From assembly GCA_002441005.1 (NCBI GenBank), contig DJWO01000012.1, positions 1 to 64,000 of the forward strand: a DNA stretch of 64,000 nt, in the 5' to 3' direction. A program made the translations under genes and the position numbers. The stretch comes from Candidatus Aminicenantes bacterium UBA6228 (GTDB taxonomy: Bacteria > Acidobacteriota > Aminicenantia > Aminicenantales > Saccharicenantaceae). The notes beneath the pieces were generated by a model. The model searched no databases and was not told where the DNA came from. It was given only the letters and a program-made list of their open reading frames with translations. Of the stretch, positions 24,772-33,889 are shown piece by piece (positions within the stretch are counted from its first letter, which is position 1; each line of letters starts with the position of its first letter).

Positions 24772-25401
24772 TCATTCATAAACGAGAATTTCGACCCTTC
24801 TATTTTGAGCCCGTCCGTCCCGCGTCGAATTATCAGCTACTGGCACCGAACTGCCCAGGCTAACAACTGACATCCGGTAAAGCGGAATGTGATAGGTCTT
24901 ATAAAGATACATCATTACCCCTTCGGCTCTTTTCTTGCCAAGAGCCAGGTTTACCTCTTCAGAACCGACATTATCAGTATGACCTTGAATTTCAATATAT
25001 ACACCCTTATTTTCTTCAATCAGCCTCTGGACAAAGCGGTCAAGAGCGGCTTTAGCTTCCTGACTGAGCTCAGCACTGTTAAAGGCAAATTTGGCCTCAT
25101 TGTTGCTGAGGGTAGCCTTCATGACCAGGTTACCATTGATCATCGTTTTGACTTCTTCAATCTTGCCGTCAACCTGCTTGATCTGACCTTCCTGTTTGTT
25201 AATCAGCTCTCCAATTGTTTCCAGTTTTTGATCATGTTCCTGTATTCTTTTCTGGGTTTCTTCAACTTCGGTTGAGATGCTGGCCACTTTTTGATCGACT
25301 GACGAGACTTCGGTATTGACATATTTTTTGCTGGCACAAGCCGGGCCGAGAAGAAAGATGGCCACCAGCAAAAGTCCTAACCAGGTAATACTTTTTTTCA
25401 T
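24772..25401 (-). CDS. OmpA-family lipoprotein
   Basis: The signal peptide ends in a lipobox (LLGPAC, lipid-modified Cys22). Residues about 30-85 form a coiled coil (heptads in VDQKVASISTEVEETQKRIQ). The C-terminal OmpA domain (about 95-207) binds peptidoglycan: FNSAELSQEAKAALDRFVQ, then IEIQGHTDNVGSEEVNLALGKKRA with the conserved Asp, and QNRRVEILV at the end. It anchors the outer membrane to the cell wall and indicates a double-membrane cell. Confidence 0.88.
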   Translation of the reverse strand: MKKSITWLGLLLVAIFLLGPACASKKYVNTEVSSVDQKVASISTEVEETQKRIQEHDQKLETIGELINKQEGQIKQVDGKIEEVKTMINGNLVMKATLSNNEAKFAFNSAELSQEAKAALDRFVQRLIEENKGVYIEIQGHTDNVGSEEVNLALGKKRAEGVMMYLYKTYHIPLYRMSVVSLGSSVPVADNSTRDGRAQNRRVEILVYE

Positions 25402-25516
25402 TCTTATCTCCTTTCTTTCGGATTTAAGCTTAAAATGTTTCTCTTGCTTTTTTTATTATAATCAAAAAGCGGACACTCTTCAGCTTAAATTAATAAATTG
25501 CGGAACGACTGTCAGC

Positions 25517-26482
25517 TCAGTATCCCTGCCTGGTCCTTAGCCGGTAATGTCCTCTGACCGTTGTCACCAGGATCCGGCGGTAGCGGTCATCGTTACGGTA
25601 AGAAGTATAACCAATTATATACTGATGACTCTGCTCTCTTTTTATTTCATAAATTGAAGCCAGCAGTTCTTCCATATTATTCAGGAAAAAGGCCTGGCCG
25701 CCAGTAGCCGAGGCGAAAAGATCGAGAGTCTGGACTATACCAGCCGGCGTCTGGCCCGCCGATTTCCTGTGCCTGGCCAGGATTTCTTCAGCTTTCGGTA
25801 TTTTATAGCCGATAACATAAATTGGCACATCCACCCGGCGGGCGATATCCAGAGCCTGCTGGGCTGAAGCCTGACTGTCATTTTCCAGTCCATCAGTGAT
25901 AAGAAGCAGGGCTCTTTTCTCGTTTTTAGCCCTGACTGCAAATTGAGGGGAAACAGCCACCGCATCGTTTAGAGCTGTTTTACCATAAGCCTTTTCTTTA
26001 TCAAGAGCAGCCAGGAAAGCCATTCTGTCGGTCGAGTGGCTGGCCGCTACCTCTACCTGTCCATCAGCAAAGACTAACAGAGCCAGTTCATCCACTGGAG
26101 CCAGGACCTTCTCAGCCATGATGCGCAAAGCCTGTCTGGCTTCTTCAAACTTGTTTTCCAGGGCCAGGCTGCCGCTGACATCAAGCAGGACCGTCAGACT
26201 CAGAGGCGCAGCCTGATTATGCTCAAAATAGGTAATGGTTTTTCTTTCACCATTTTCATAGATAATAAAGTCTTTTTCTTGCAGGTCATTGACATAATGG
26301 CCACGTTTATCCTGGACAGTCACCGCCAGGGTCACGGCATTGACTGTCAGGTTATAAGCTGGCTTTTCAACCTTAACCACCTGGCCGGTCTTTTCCTGAC
26401 TGGGAGTAATCAAGGGGGTAAACAGAGCCCAGAGCAACGCCAGGAACAATAGGTGAAATCGAAGGCTTCTCAACTTGGCCAT
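25517..26482 (-). CDS. Exported VWA-domain protein, acidobacterial type
   Basis: It begins with a signal peptide (LLFLALLWALFTPLITPS). The N-terminal part carries VQDKRGHYVNDLQEKDFIIYENG, a short beta-domain that leads the VWFA-related acidobacterial family. The MIDAS metal motif is LDVSGSLA (DxSxS), with the later Thr in GKTALNDAV and the Asp in LITDGLEND. The C-terminus is rich in Arg and Tyr. Such proteins are secreted and mediate binding; their partners are unknown. It is 50 bp downstream of phoU, so it may be carried on the pst message. Confidence 0.82.
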   Translation of the reverse strand: MAKLRSLRFHLLFLALLWALFTPLITPSQEKTGQVVKVEKPAYNLTVNAVTLAVTVQDKRGHYVNDLQEKDFIIYENGERKTITYFEHNQAAPLSLTVLLDVSGSLALENKFEEARQALRIMAEKVLAPVDELALLVFADGQVEVAASHSTDRMAFLAALDKEKAYGKTALNDAVAVSPQFAVRAKNEKRALLLITDGLENDSQASAQQALDIARRVDVPIYVIGYKIPKAEEILARHRKSAGQTPAGIVQTLDLFASATGGQAFFLNNMEELLASIYEIKREQSHQYIIGYTSYRNDDRYRRILVTTVRGHYRLRTRQGY

Positions 26483-26532
26483 TTTTTTGTTTTTCCCGGA
26501 TTTAGATCAAAAGCAGACTTAATCAGACCGGG

Positions 26533-27201
26533 TCACCTTAGACTTTCCGGCCGGTGTTTGACCACTTCGCCCTTAACCATATAGATCACATCTTCAGCAA
26601 TGTTGGTAGCGTGATCGCAGATTCGCTCTAAATGCCTGGCCACCAGTAAAAGAGGAATCGCCCGGGGAACTGTGGTTGCATCCTTTTTCATATAATCGTT
26701 GATTAATTCTGACTGAACAAGATTCCTCAGTTCATCAGCTTCATTATCCCTCAAAATAACCGATCTGGCCAGTTCCGTATCTTTATTGATAAACGAATTA
26801 ATGACGTCCCGGACCATGTTTTGAGCCAGAGTAGCCAGCTTGGGAATATCAATTAAAGGTTTAAGCAGCGGCTGGTCAGCTAATTCCAGAACCCGCTGGG
26901 AAATATCGACAGCCAGATCAGCAATTCTCTCCAGGTCAGTCGTTATTTTCATTGACATGACTACAAAGCGCAGGTCAGCTGCCGCCGGCTGATAAAGAGC
27001 AATTAAATTCAGACATTTTTCCTCAATCTCGAGCTCCATGGCGTCAATCCGGTCATCATCTTTAACGATTGCTTCAGCCTTTTCCCGGCTTAATTCCCTC
27101 AGGGCCCGAACAGATAAGCCGATAGAGTTTTCAACCACAGCACTCATCTCCAGAATTTTTTTATTAAGTTCCAGCAATTCTTCGTCAAAATATCTGGTCA
27201 T
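26533..27201 (-). CDS. phoU: Phosphate regulatory protein PhoU
   Basis: Two repeats of the PhoU helical bundle: one with LELEIEEKCLNLIALYQPAAADLRFV, the other with DNEADELRNLVQSELIND and HLERICDHATNIAEDVIYMVKG. The E/D-x-x-x-D metal-binding segments are present. The length of 222 is standard. AAGGAG precedes the ATG. PhoU connects Pst transport to phosphate signalling; a PhoR/PhoB pair is not in the window. Confidence 0.93.
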   Translation of the reverse strand: MTRYFDEELLELNKKILEMSAVVENSIGLSVRALRELSREKAEAIVKDDDRIDAMELEIEEKCLNLIALYQPAAADLRFVVMSMKITTDLERIADLAVDISQRVLELADQPLLKPLIDIPKLATLAQNMVRDVINSFINKDTELARSVILRDNEADELRNLVQSELINDYMKKDATTVPRAIPLLLVARHLERICDHATNIAEDVIYMVKGEVVKHRPESLR

Positions 27202-27242
27202 AGATTTCTCCTTTGGCTGTTTCTAACCGGCCAGCCTCTTAT

Positions 27243-28016
27243 TTAACCAAAGCGGCCGGTTATATAATCTTCAGTCCGGGCATCTCTCGGGCTGGTAAAA
27301 ATCTGATTGGTCTGGCCAAATTCCACCAGCTCGCCCAGTAAAAAATAACCGGTATTATCAGAGACCCGGGCTGCCTGTTGCATGTTATGAGTGACGATGA
27401 TTATAGTATATTTTTCCTTCAGTTGATACATTAAATCCTCAATTCGGGCGGTAGCCGTCGGATCGAGAGCCGAACACGGCTCATCCATTAAAATCACCTC
27501 CGGCCCGACCGCCAGGACGCGAGCAATGCACAGCCGCTGCTGCTGCTCGCCAGTCAGGCAAAGGGCGTCAGCCTCCAGCCTGTCCTTAAGCTCTTCCCAG
27601 AGATTGACGGCCTGGAGGCTGCGAAAAAGCCTTTCTTCCATGTATCTCCGGTCGTTCTGCCCATGGACCCTGAGGCCATAAACAACATTATCAAAGATAC
27701 TAAGAGGAAAAGGGTTAGGCCGCTGGAAAACCATCCCAATCCGTCTTCTCAGCTCAAGCAAGTCGGTCTCTGGATCATAGATATTTTTCCCGTCAAAAAC
27801 CACCTGACCTTCAGTTCTGGCTCCTTCAATTAAGTCGTTCATCCGGTTTAGAGTCCGGAGAAAAGTTGATTTGCCGCAGCCAGAGGGGCCAATCAGAGCG
27901 GTGATCTTCCTGGCTTGAAGTTCAAGCTGGACGCTCTTTAAAGCCTGAAATTGACCGTAAAAAACGGATAGCGACTTAACCTCGATAATATTTTTGCGGC
28001 TGGTTATTTCTGCCAT
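27243..28016 (-). CDS. pstB: Phosphate ABC transporter ATPase, paralogue with altered signature motif
   Basis: PstB-type ATPase of 257 residues. Walker A is intact (GPSGCGKST, 43-51), the Q-loop Gln98 is present (VFQRPNPFP), Walker B MDEP is intact (Asp178, Glu179), and the switch His210 is present (IVTHNMQQAARVSD). The signature, however, is L154-T-G-E-Q instead of LSGGQ. Compare the neighbouring paralogue, which shows the opposite pattern. It precedes phoU. Probably works as one half of a heterodimer below PstCA. Confidence 0.9.
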   Translation of the reverse strand: MAEITSRKNIIEVKSLSVFYGQFQALKSVQLELQARKITALIGPSGCGKSTFLRTLNRMNDLIEGARTEGQVVFDGKNIYDPETDLLELRRRIGMVFQRPNPFPLSIFDNVVYGLRVHGQNDRRYMEERLFRSLQAVNLWEELKDRLEADALCLTGEQQQRLCIARVLAVGPEVILMDEPCSALDPTATARIEDLMYQLKEKYTIIIVTHNMQQAARVSDNTGYFLLGELVEFGQTNQIFTSPRDARTEDYITGRFG

Positions 28017-28149
28017 CTCTTTTATTATCCTTCAGCCTTTAAACTTCCATTTTTCCGGTCACTGTCTGAGATCCCTGACCTCTATCTTTTTATCTCCCGG
28101 CTGTTAATCTGATTTTAATCCTTTATTAATTTTTACTTAAATTCAGGCT

Positions 28150-28908
28150 TCAACCAAATTTCCCTTCAATATAGCTTTCTGTTCTCTTATCAGCTGGCCT
28201 GGTAAAAACAATTTCAGTATCATTCACTTCGACCAGTTCGCCCATCAGGAAAAAAGCTGTCCGCTCGGCCACCCGGGCCGCCTGTTTGGTATTGTTGGTC
28301 ACCAGAATAATTGTATATTCGTCTTTAAGCAGCCTCAGCGTGTCTTCTATTTTCATGGTGGAAATAGGATCCAGACCGGAGGTTGGTTCATCCAGCAGGA
28401 TATATTCGGGCTTAAGAGCCAGGACACGGGCCAGACACAGCCGCTGCTGCTGCCCGCCTGAGAGCTTCAGGGCGCTGGTCTTAAGCCGGTCCTTGACCTC
28501 GGCCCATAATCCAGCTTTTTCTAAGCAGTCCTCAACCAGATGGTCAAGTTCCTGCCGGTTAGTTTGGCCCTGAAGCTTCGGTCCAAAGACCAGATTATCA
28601 TAAATGCTCATGGGCAAAGGAACCGGCGTCGCAAAAACCATCCCCAGCTGGCGGCGCAGGGCAGCCACTTCCACCTCGGGCTGATAAATATCCTGGCCGT
28701 CAATAAAGATCTTACCCTCAACTCTTGACGCTGGCACCAGATCAACCAGCCGGTTAAGACAGGTCAAAAAAGTTGATTTACCGCTCCTGGCCGGCCCGAT
28801 GATGCTCAAAATTTCTTTCCGGTAGATATCAAGGTTGAGGTTCTTCAAGCTCGGCTGCTGGCCATAATAATGGCTAAATTTCACGACCTGAATTGCCCTG
28901 TCTTTCAT
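28150..28908 (-). CDS. pstB: Phosphate ABC transporter ATPase, paralogue with degenerate ATP site
   Basis: PstB-type, 252 residues. The signature LSGGQQQRLCLARVLA (149-153) and Walker B LLDEPTSGLD are canonical. Three nucleotide-contact elements are changed: Walker A reads G38-P-A-R-S-G-K-S-T with Arg41 where Gly is usual, the Q-loop Gln is Ala93 (VFATPVPLP), and the switch His is Asn205 (LVTNNTKQAARV). The frame is intact and well conserved, so it is not a pseudogene. It lies between pstA and the other pstB. Confidence 0.9.
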   Translation of the reverse strand: MKDRAIQVVKFSHYYGQQPSLKNLNLDIYRKEILSIIGPARSGKSTFLTCLNRLVDLVPASRVEGKIFIDGQDIYQPEVEVAALRRQLGMVFATPVPLPMSIYDNLVFGPKLQGQTNRQELDHLVEDCLEKAGLWAEVKDRLKTSALKLSGGQQQRLCLARVLALKPEYILLDEPTSGLDPISTMKIEDTLRLLKDEYTIILVTNNTKQAARVAERTAFFLMGELVEVNDTEIVFTRPADKRTESYIEGKFG

Positions 28909-28958
28909 TGCCTGCCCGCTCGCCTTTCCTGTTTATCTAAAACCATTTTCATTCCTGT

Positions 28959-29813
28959 TTATGACCGTGAAGACCGGCCGATATATTTGCCCATCAAATA
29001 ATAAGTGATGATATTAATCAGCAGAATAGCTATAACCAGGACGGCCGCTGTGCCATAAGCTTTAGGCATAGAAATACCTTCCCTGGCCAGAATATAAAAA
29101 TGGACTGACATGGTCCTGGCCGATGAAAAAATAGAGGAAGGCAGATGAAGGGCGCTGCCAGCCGTAAAAATAACAGCTGCTGTCTCTCCGATGCTGCGCC
29201 CGATGCTCAAAATGACACCGGTGACAATGCCAGGAGCCGCAGAGGGCAAAACCACTTTGGTTACTGTTTGCCACCTGGTGCTCCCCAGGGAATAGCTAAC
29301 CAGGCGATAGGCGGCCGGGACACTCTTGATAGCTTCTTCACTGGTTCTGATGATAGTCGGTAAAACCATAAAAGCCAGAGTCAATCCCCCGCTTAAAATT
29401 GACCAGCCAAATTTTAGCTTGTTGACAAACAGAATAAAGCCAAACAGGCCAAAGATAATCGAAGGGATACCTGCCAGGCATTCGGCTCCGAACCGGATGA
29501 TCCTGGTAACCGTCCCCTCAAAGGTATATTCGGTGAGATAGATGGCTGTTCCTACACCCAGGGGCGTAGCTACCAGCAGAGCAATAAAAGTCAGATAAAT
29601 GGTAGCTACCACGGTCGAAAAGATTCCGCCCTCCCGTCCCATATGAGCCGGGTTTTTAGTCAGGAATTCCAGACTGAGCTGGGGCAGCCCGTTTTTTAAA
29701 ATAACGGCCAGAATGAAGAACAAAACCAGAACAGCTACAGAGGTCAGAAAATATAGAAAAACCTGGACTATCTTTTGTTCGGCTCTGGGTTGTAGCCTGA
29801 ATTTTTCCTTCAC
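28959..29813 (-). CDS. pstA: Phosphate ABC transporter permease PstA
   Basis: 284 residues, about six transmembrane helices. GREGGIFSTVVATIYLTFIALLVATPLGVGTAIYLTEY and the loop RLVSYSLGSTRWQTVTKVVLPSAAPGIVTG are typical of PstA; GRSIGETAAVIFTAGSA follows. The start is GTG at 29813, 11 bp after pstC. Forms the membrane channel with PstC. Confidence 0.92.
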   Translation of the reverse strand: MKEKFRLQPRAEQKIVQVFLYFLTSVAVLVLFFILAVILKNGLPQLSLEFLTKNPAHMGREGGIFSTVVATIYLTFIALLVATPLGVGTAIYLTEYTFEGTVTRIIRFGAECLAGIPSIIFGLFGFILFVNKLKFGWSILSGGLTLAFMVLPTIIRTSEEAIKSVPAAYRLVSYSLGSTRWQTVTKVVLPSAAPGIVTGVILSIGRSIGETAAVIFTAGSALHLPSSIFSSARTMSVHFYILAREGISMPKAYGTAAVLVIAILLINIITYYLMGKYIGRSSRS

Positions 29814-29824
29814 TTTTTTCTCAG

Positions 29825-30688
29825 CTATTTCCTGAATTGTTTCCTGGCGGCCAGGTTAGCCAGAAAATTCAAAATCATAATAATTACAAAAAGAATAACG
29901 CCAGTAGCAAACAGGGCCTGACGGTGTTCGCCGCTGGCATAGGCCATTTCCAGGGCAATATTGGAAGTCAAGGTCCGGACCGGAGCCAGTAAAGAGCCCG
30001 GCAGATCAGCGGCATTGCCCGCCACCATAATGACCGCCATAGTTTCCCCTATGGCCCGGCCCATACCCAGAATAATGCCCGCTACCAGTCCTGAACGGGC
30101 TGCCGGCAAAACGACCATCCTGACTGTTTGCCACCTGGTAGCTCCCAGAGCGATTGAACCTTCACGGTAAGAATCAGGGACAGCCCTGATGGCATCGATG
30201 GCGATACTGATGATAGTCGGCAGAATCATGATACCAAGAATGATAGAAGCGGCCAGAACTGATAAGCCTGGACCACCAAAATTTTTCCTGATAAATGGGA
30301 CAAGAAACATCAGGCCGAGAAAGCCATAAACTACCGAAGGAATACCGGCCAGGAGCTCGATTACCGGTTTTAAGAAACCTGAAAGCCGGCGATTAGAAAA
30401 CTCAGTCAAGAAAATAGCACTGGCCAGGCCCAGAGGAACACCGATGACCAGAGCCCCTAAGGTGACCAGCAGCGAGCCAACGATCATGGGCAGCAAACCG
30501 AAGCTTTGTTCTGATGGAAACCAATCCTGGCCAAGAAGAAAATTTTTAAGGCCATATTTGGCCATAATGGGCAAGCCCTGTTCAAAAATAAAAATAGTAA
30601 TGATGGCCAGAACTGAAATGGCGGAAAGAGCAACCAGCAGGAGGCTGAGTCTGATCAGCCTGTCCCCACCGCTCTTATGTCTGGCCAT
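29825..30688 (-). CDS. pstC: Phosphate ABC transporter permease PstC
   Basis: 287 residues with about six membrane helices. LPMIVGSLLVTLGALVIGVPLGLASAIFLTEF, the coupling loop YREGSIALGATRWQTVRMVVLPAARSGLVAG and GRAIGETMAVIMVAGNA identify PstC. It follows pstS by 18 bp and precedes pstA, in the standard order. Confidence 0.92.
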   Translation of the reverse strand: MARHKSGGDRLIRLSLLLVALSAISVLAIITIFIFEQGLPIMAKYGLKNFLLGQDWFPSEQSFGLLPMIVGSLLVTLGALVIGVPLGLASAIFLTEFSNRRLSGFLKPVIELLAGIPSVVYGFLGLMFLVPFIRKNFGGPGLSVLAASIILGIMILPTIISIAIDAIRAVPDSYREGSIALGATRWQTVRMVVLPAARSGLVAGIILGMGRAIGETMAVIMVAGNAADLPGSLLAPVRTLTSNIALEMAYASGEHRQALFATGVILFVIIMILNFLANLAARKQFRK

Positions 30689-30706
30689 TATTTCGTCTCC
30701 TCCGGA

Positions 30707-31639
30707 CTAAAACCGTCGATCACCGGTGATTTTTTGGGCAGGAATAAGTCCCTCCTGCGGCAGCCTCGACTGAATTTCTGCTGACAGGACAAAGTCGATG
30801 AATTCCTTAGCCAGCCCCTGCGGTTCTTGCCGGCTTAAAAACAAAAAGGGCCGCCGAAGCCGGTAGTTATTATGGACAATGGCCTCTTCCGTTGGCTTGA
30901 CCCCGTCCAGAGCAACCGGTTTTACCTGGTCATTAACCAGGCCAAGAGAAATAAAACCAATAGAGTTCTCATCACGGCTGACGATTTCCCTGACCACCCC
31001 ATTGGAATCTTCAACAATGGCTTTTTTGCTGATCCGCCTCGGTCCCATGACCATTTCCTGAAAAGCTCCCCTGGTGCCAGAACCTTCCTCCCTGACCACC
31101 ACCGTTATGTTTTGATCCAGGCCATTGAGCATTTTCCAGCTGGTAATTTCCCCGGCAAATATGCTTTGGACCTGATCAATGGCCAGACTGTTAACCGGGT
31201 TAGCGGGATGAACAATGATAGCCAGGCCATCGTAAGCTATTATTATCTCCTTGAGATCTCTTTCATCCTCTTTGAGTTCGCGAGAGGACATGCCGATATT
31301 AGCACTGCCTTCTTTGACCGCCATGATGCCGGCACTTGAACCGCCACCCTGGACATTGATGTTGACCTTATTATTTTTACTCATAAACAGCTCGGCCCAT
31401 TCATCAGCAAAAGGCTGGATGCTGGTCGAGCCAGCGACGACAATCTCAGACGAAACTGAATGAGACCGGCAGGCTGGAAAGGCAAAAAAACAAAAAACTA
31501 ACAACAAGAGCCAGATAGTCAAATTAAGAGAGCTCAAGAGATGTTGGTCCTTGAAAAAAGAAAAAGGCTTCTTACGAAAAAAAGATTGATTGCTTCCCGG
31601 CTGAACTTTCTTTAAATTTCTCTTTGACTCAGGTTTCAT
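30707..31639 (-). CDS. pstS: Phosphate-binding lipoprotein PstS
   Basis: Periplasmic phosphate receptor of the PstS-like family. The lipobox FPAC places the lipid Cys at residue 57, after an unusually long basic N-terminal stretch of about 38 residues. VAGSTSIQPFADEWAELF, NVQGGGSSAGIMAVKEGSANIGMSSREL and REEGSGTRGAFQEMV are the phosphate-binding blocks. A minus-strand TATAAT lies at 31750-31745. No PHO box was recognised. Confidence 0.88.
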   Translation of the reverse strand: MKPESKRNLKKVQPGSNQSFFRKKPFSFFKDQHLLSSLNLTIWLLLLVFCFFAFPACRSHSVSSEIVVAGSTSIQPFADEWAELFMSKNNKVNINVQGGGSSAGIMAVKEGSANIGMSSRELKEDERDLKEIIIAYDGLAIIVHPANPVNSLAIDQVQSIFAGEITSWKMLNGLDQNITVVVREEGSGTRGAFQEMVMGPRRISKKAIVEDSNGVVREIVSRDENSIGFISLGLVNDQVKPVALDGVKPTEEAIVHNNYRLRRPFLFLSRQEPQGLAKEFIDFVLSAEIQSRLPQEGLIPAQKITGDRRF

Positions 31640-31744
31640 GCTCAGCTATTGCGGTCCTTCCTTCCTGGCTTCCGACCGGCAAAATTCAGATAGTTCTGGG
31701 CAGAAATCCAACTTTCTGCATCAGGGATTATTCAATAAGCTAAT

Positions 31745-31750
31745 ATTATA
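31745..31750 (-). promoter_or_regulatory. Possible -10 element of the pst operon
   Basis: TATAAT on the minus strand, about 105 bp before the pstS start and downstream of the ABC-F gene. There is no matching -35 hexamer, which would fit activator-dependent control, but this is speculative. Confidence 0.3.
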
Positions 31751-31811
31751 CCTGACTTGCCGGAAAAGAAAAGGAAGAATTTTAATTCTGGCCAAGGCAG
31801 GGCTAAGAGCC

Positions 31812-33764
31812 TCAGGATGAAATCTTATCGAGTTCCTCCAGCCTTCTTTCAAATACTTGCCTTTTGTCCTCATATTCCTGATAAACCTGAGTATATTCTT
31901 CATATAGGGACTCGAGGCTATGGCGATGGAGGTCAAGCTCACGGGACAGGCGGACCACTTCCTGGCCAAGGCCATCAACTGAAGCTTCAATGATCTTCTG
32001 GGTTAGCTGGCTAATCCTTTCTTCTGTTTCTTCGATGTTGTTTTCAAGTTGTTGGACTCTTTCCTCCAGCGGTTTAAGGCTGCGTGATTTTTCTACAATC
32101 ACTTCCGACCTGAGCTTTCTCAATTCACGCGGGGAAAGTTTAAACCGGAAGGGAGCCTCAGCCGGAGCAGCTGCCTGGTTAACCGCCTCATCAGCCGGCT
32201 GGCCGAAGTGCCGGTCAGATTCTGAACCAGACTCAAAGCTTTTTTCCGGCAGTCTGGTTCTGGCTTCCCTCTCCAGCCTTTCTTCGCTCCAGCCAATTTT
32301 TTCCAGGAAACTTTCATAATCACCTTCAAAGACTTCTATTTTATTGTCCTGAAAAACAACTAAGCGTTCAGCCAGAGCTCGCAGGAACATTTCGTTATGG
32401 GTAACCATGACTACCGCTCCGTCGAAGTTATCCAGAGCAGCCAGTAAGGCATCACTTGATTCCAGATCAAGATGATTGGTCGGCTCATCGAGCAAAAGTA
32501 AATTAACGGGTTTGGCCAGTATTTTCCCCAGTAAAACCCGGCTTTTTTCCCCACCCGATAGAACCTTAATCGGCTTTAAGGCTTCATCTCCTTCAAACAT
32601 CAGAGTGCCAGCAATCTGACGGATGCGGGCTGGTTCCAGCTGGGGATTGGCCAGCGCTATTTCTTCCAGAACGGTGTTTTCATTATTCATTTCTTCGGCA
32701 TAGCTCTGCTCATAATAGCCGACTGCCACCGATTTGGAATAAGTCAGGCTTCCGGCCTGTGGTTCAAGGTAACCAGCCATGACCTTGAGCAAGGTGGTTT
32801 TGCCCCGTCCGTTCCGCCCGATGACCATTACCCGGTCATGGCCTTTGACCTGGAAACTCAACCTGTCAATGAGAGGCTTATCCGCAGTATAGGCAAAGCT
32901 TACCCCGTCGAGGCTCAAGGCATATTTATGGTGGAAAGGCTTGGCCTGAAAAGCAAATTCCATATTCTTTATCTTTTCGAGCTTTTCCCGCTTTCCCATT
33001 TTTTCTATATATTTCAAACGGGATTGGACCAGACCGGCTAAACGGGCTTTGGCCCGGAAGCGGTTGATGAAAATTTCCATCTCCTTGCGCTTTCTCTCAT
33101 CATTTATTCTGGTCTTCTCATAAACTTCTTCTTCCTGGGCAATCTGGTTATAGTATTTTTCAGTCTGGCCTTCGATTTTCCTGACTTTATGGCGGTGGAG
33201 ACCAAGGATATGAGTGGCTATCCGGTCCATAAAGCTGCGGTCATGAGTGATCAGCATCAATTCTCCCGGCCAGTCAAGCAGAAACTTTTCGAGCCAGCGA
33301 ATGGAAGTAATATCCAGGTAATTATTAGGCTCATCCAGGAGGAGCAGATCATAATCGGTTAGAAGAAGCCGGGCTAAGTTAAGCCTGACCTGGTAGCCCC
33401 CGGACAGTTGAAAAGGATTCAGTTCAAATTCACCAGGGGCAAAGCCCAGTCCAGTCATGACTTTTTCGACCCGCCAGAGCTGGTCCGCACCGCCCTGAGG
33501 CAGGCTGCGACTGGCTTCCTCGATAACTGTCGTTTTTTGAAAATCAGGTTCCTGTTCTAAATAGCCGATCCGGTAATTCCTGGGAATGATAATCCGGCCT
33601 TCATCGGGCTCTTCCAGGCCAGCAATCAACCGGAAAAGGGTTGATTTCCCGTGGCCGTTTTTGCCAACTACCCCTACCCTTTCGCCCCGGTTAAGACGGA
33701 AGCTGATTTTTTCGAACAAAACCTGCGGGCCGTAACTTTTAGATAAACCTTCAACTGCCAGCAT
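31812..33764 (-). CDS. ABC-F family ATPase
   Basis: 650 residues with two ABC domains and no membrane helices. Domain 1 has GVVGKNGHGKST and LSGGYQVRLNLARLLL; domain 2 has GRNGRGKTT and LSGGEKSRVLLGKIL with DEPTNHLD. Between them is the ABC-F linker (P-site interaction region) with EEEVYEKTRINDERKRKEME. A C-terminal coiled coil (about 555-645) resembles that of Uup/YdiF. These proteins act on ribosomes in translation, or on DNA branch structures for Uup; the subtype is not certain. Confidence 0.87.
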   Translation of the reverse strand: MLAVEGLSKSYGPQVLFEKISFRLNRGERVGVVGKNGHGKSTLFRLIAGLEEPDEGRIIIPRNYRIGYLEQEPDFQKTTVIEEASRSLPQGGADQLWRVEKVMTGLGFAPGEFELNPFQLSGGYQVRLNLARLLLTDYDLLLLDEPNNYLDITSIRWLEKFLLDWPGELMLITHDRSFMDRIATHILGLHRHKVRKIEGQTEKYYNQIAQEEEVYEKTRINDERKRKEMEIFINRFRAKARLAGLVQSRLKYIEKMGKREKLEKIKNMEFAFQAKPFHHKYALSLDGVSFAYTADKPLIDRLSFQVKGHDRVMVIGRNGRGKTTLLKVMAGYLEPQAGSLTYSKSVAVGYYEQSYAEEMNNENTVLEEIALANPQLEPARIRQIAGTLMFEGDEALKPIKVLSGGEKSRVLLGKILAKPVNLLLLDEPTNHLDLESSDALLAALDNFDGAVVMVTHNEMFLRALAERLVVFQDNKIEVFEGDYESFLEKIGWSEERLEREARTRLPEKSFESGSESDRHFGQPADEAVNQAAAPAEAPFRFKLSPRELRKLRSEVIVEKSRSLKPLEERVQQLENNIEETEERISQLTQKIIEASVDGLGQEVVRLSRELDLHRHSLESLYEEYTQVYQEYEDKRQVFERRLEELDKISS

Positions 33765-33802
33765 GGCAATACCGATCTCCGCTTATTTGAGGTGAACTTA
33801 AA

Positions 33803-33841
33803 CAAAAGCCTGGGACCGGAGCCAGCCCCGGCCTCAGGCTT
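33803..33841 (-). terminator. Terminator after the S46 peptidase gene
   Basis: On the minus strand AAGCCTG and CAGGCTT close a hairpin with an inner GGCCGG/CCGG stem, followed by TTGTTT. It lies about 50 bp after the peptidase stop and before the ABC-F start, and separates the two units. Confidence 0.6.
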
Positions 33842-33889
33842 AAATAATAGCATTTTTCCCGGCTATTTTAATCGGCCGGGCTGGTTTAA

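Noticed and set aside
28150..28908. Second pstB as a decaying pseudogene
   Set aside because: The frame is intact, Walker B and LSGGQ are perfect, and the changes match the losses in the neighbouring paralogue, which argues for specialisation.
30872..31339. 155-codon open frame antisense to pstS
   Set aside because: Fully inside pstS, no ribosome site and no known motif.
31640..31811. PHO box upstream of pstS
   Set aside because: No CTGTCAT-like direct repeats were found; only a -10 element.
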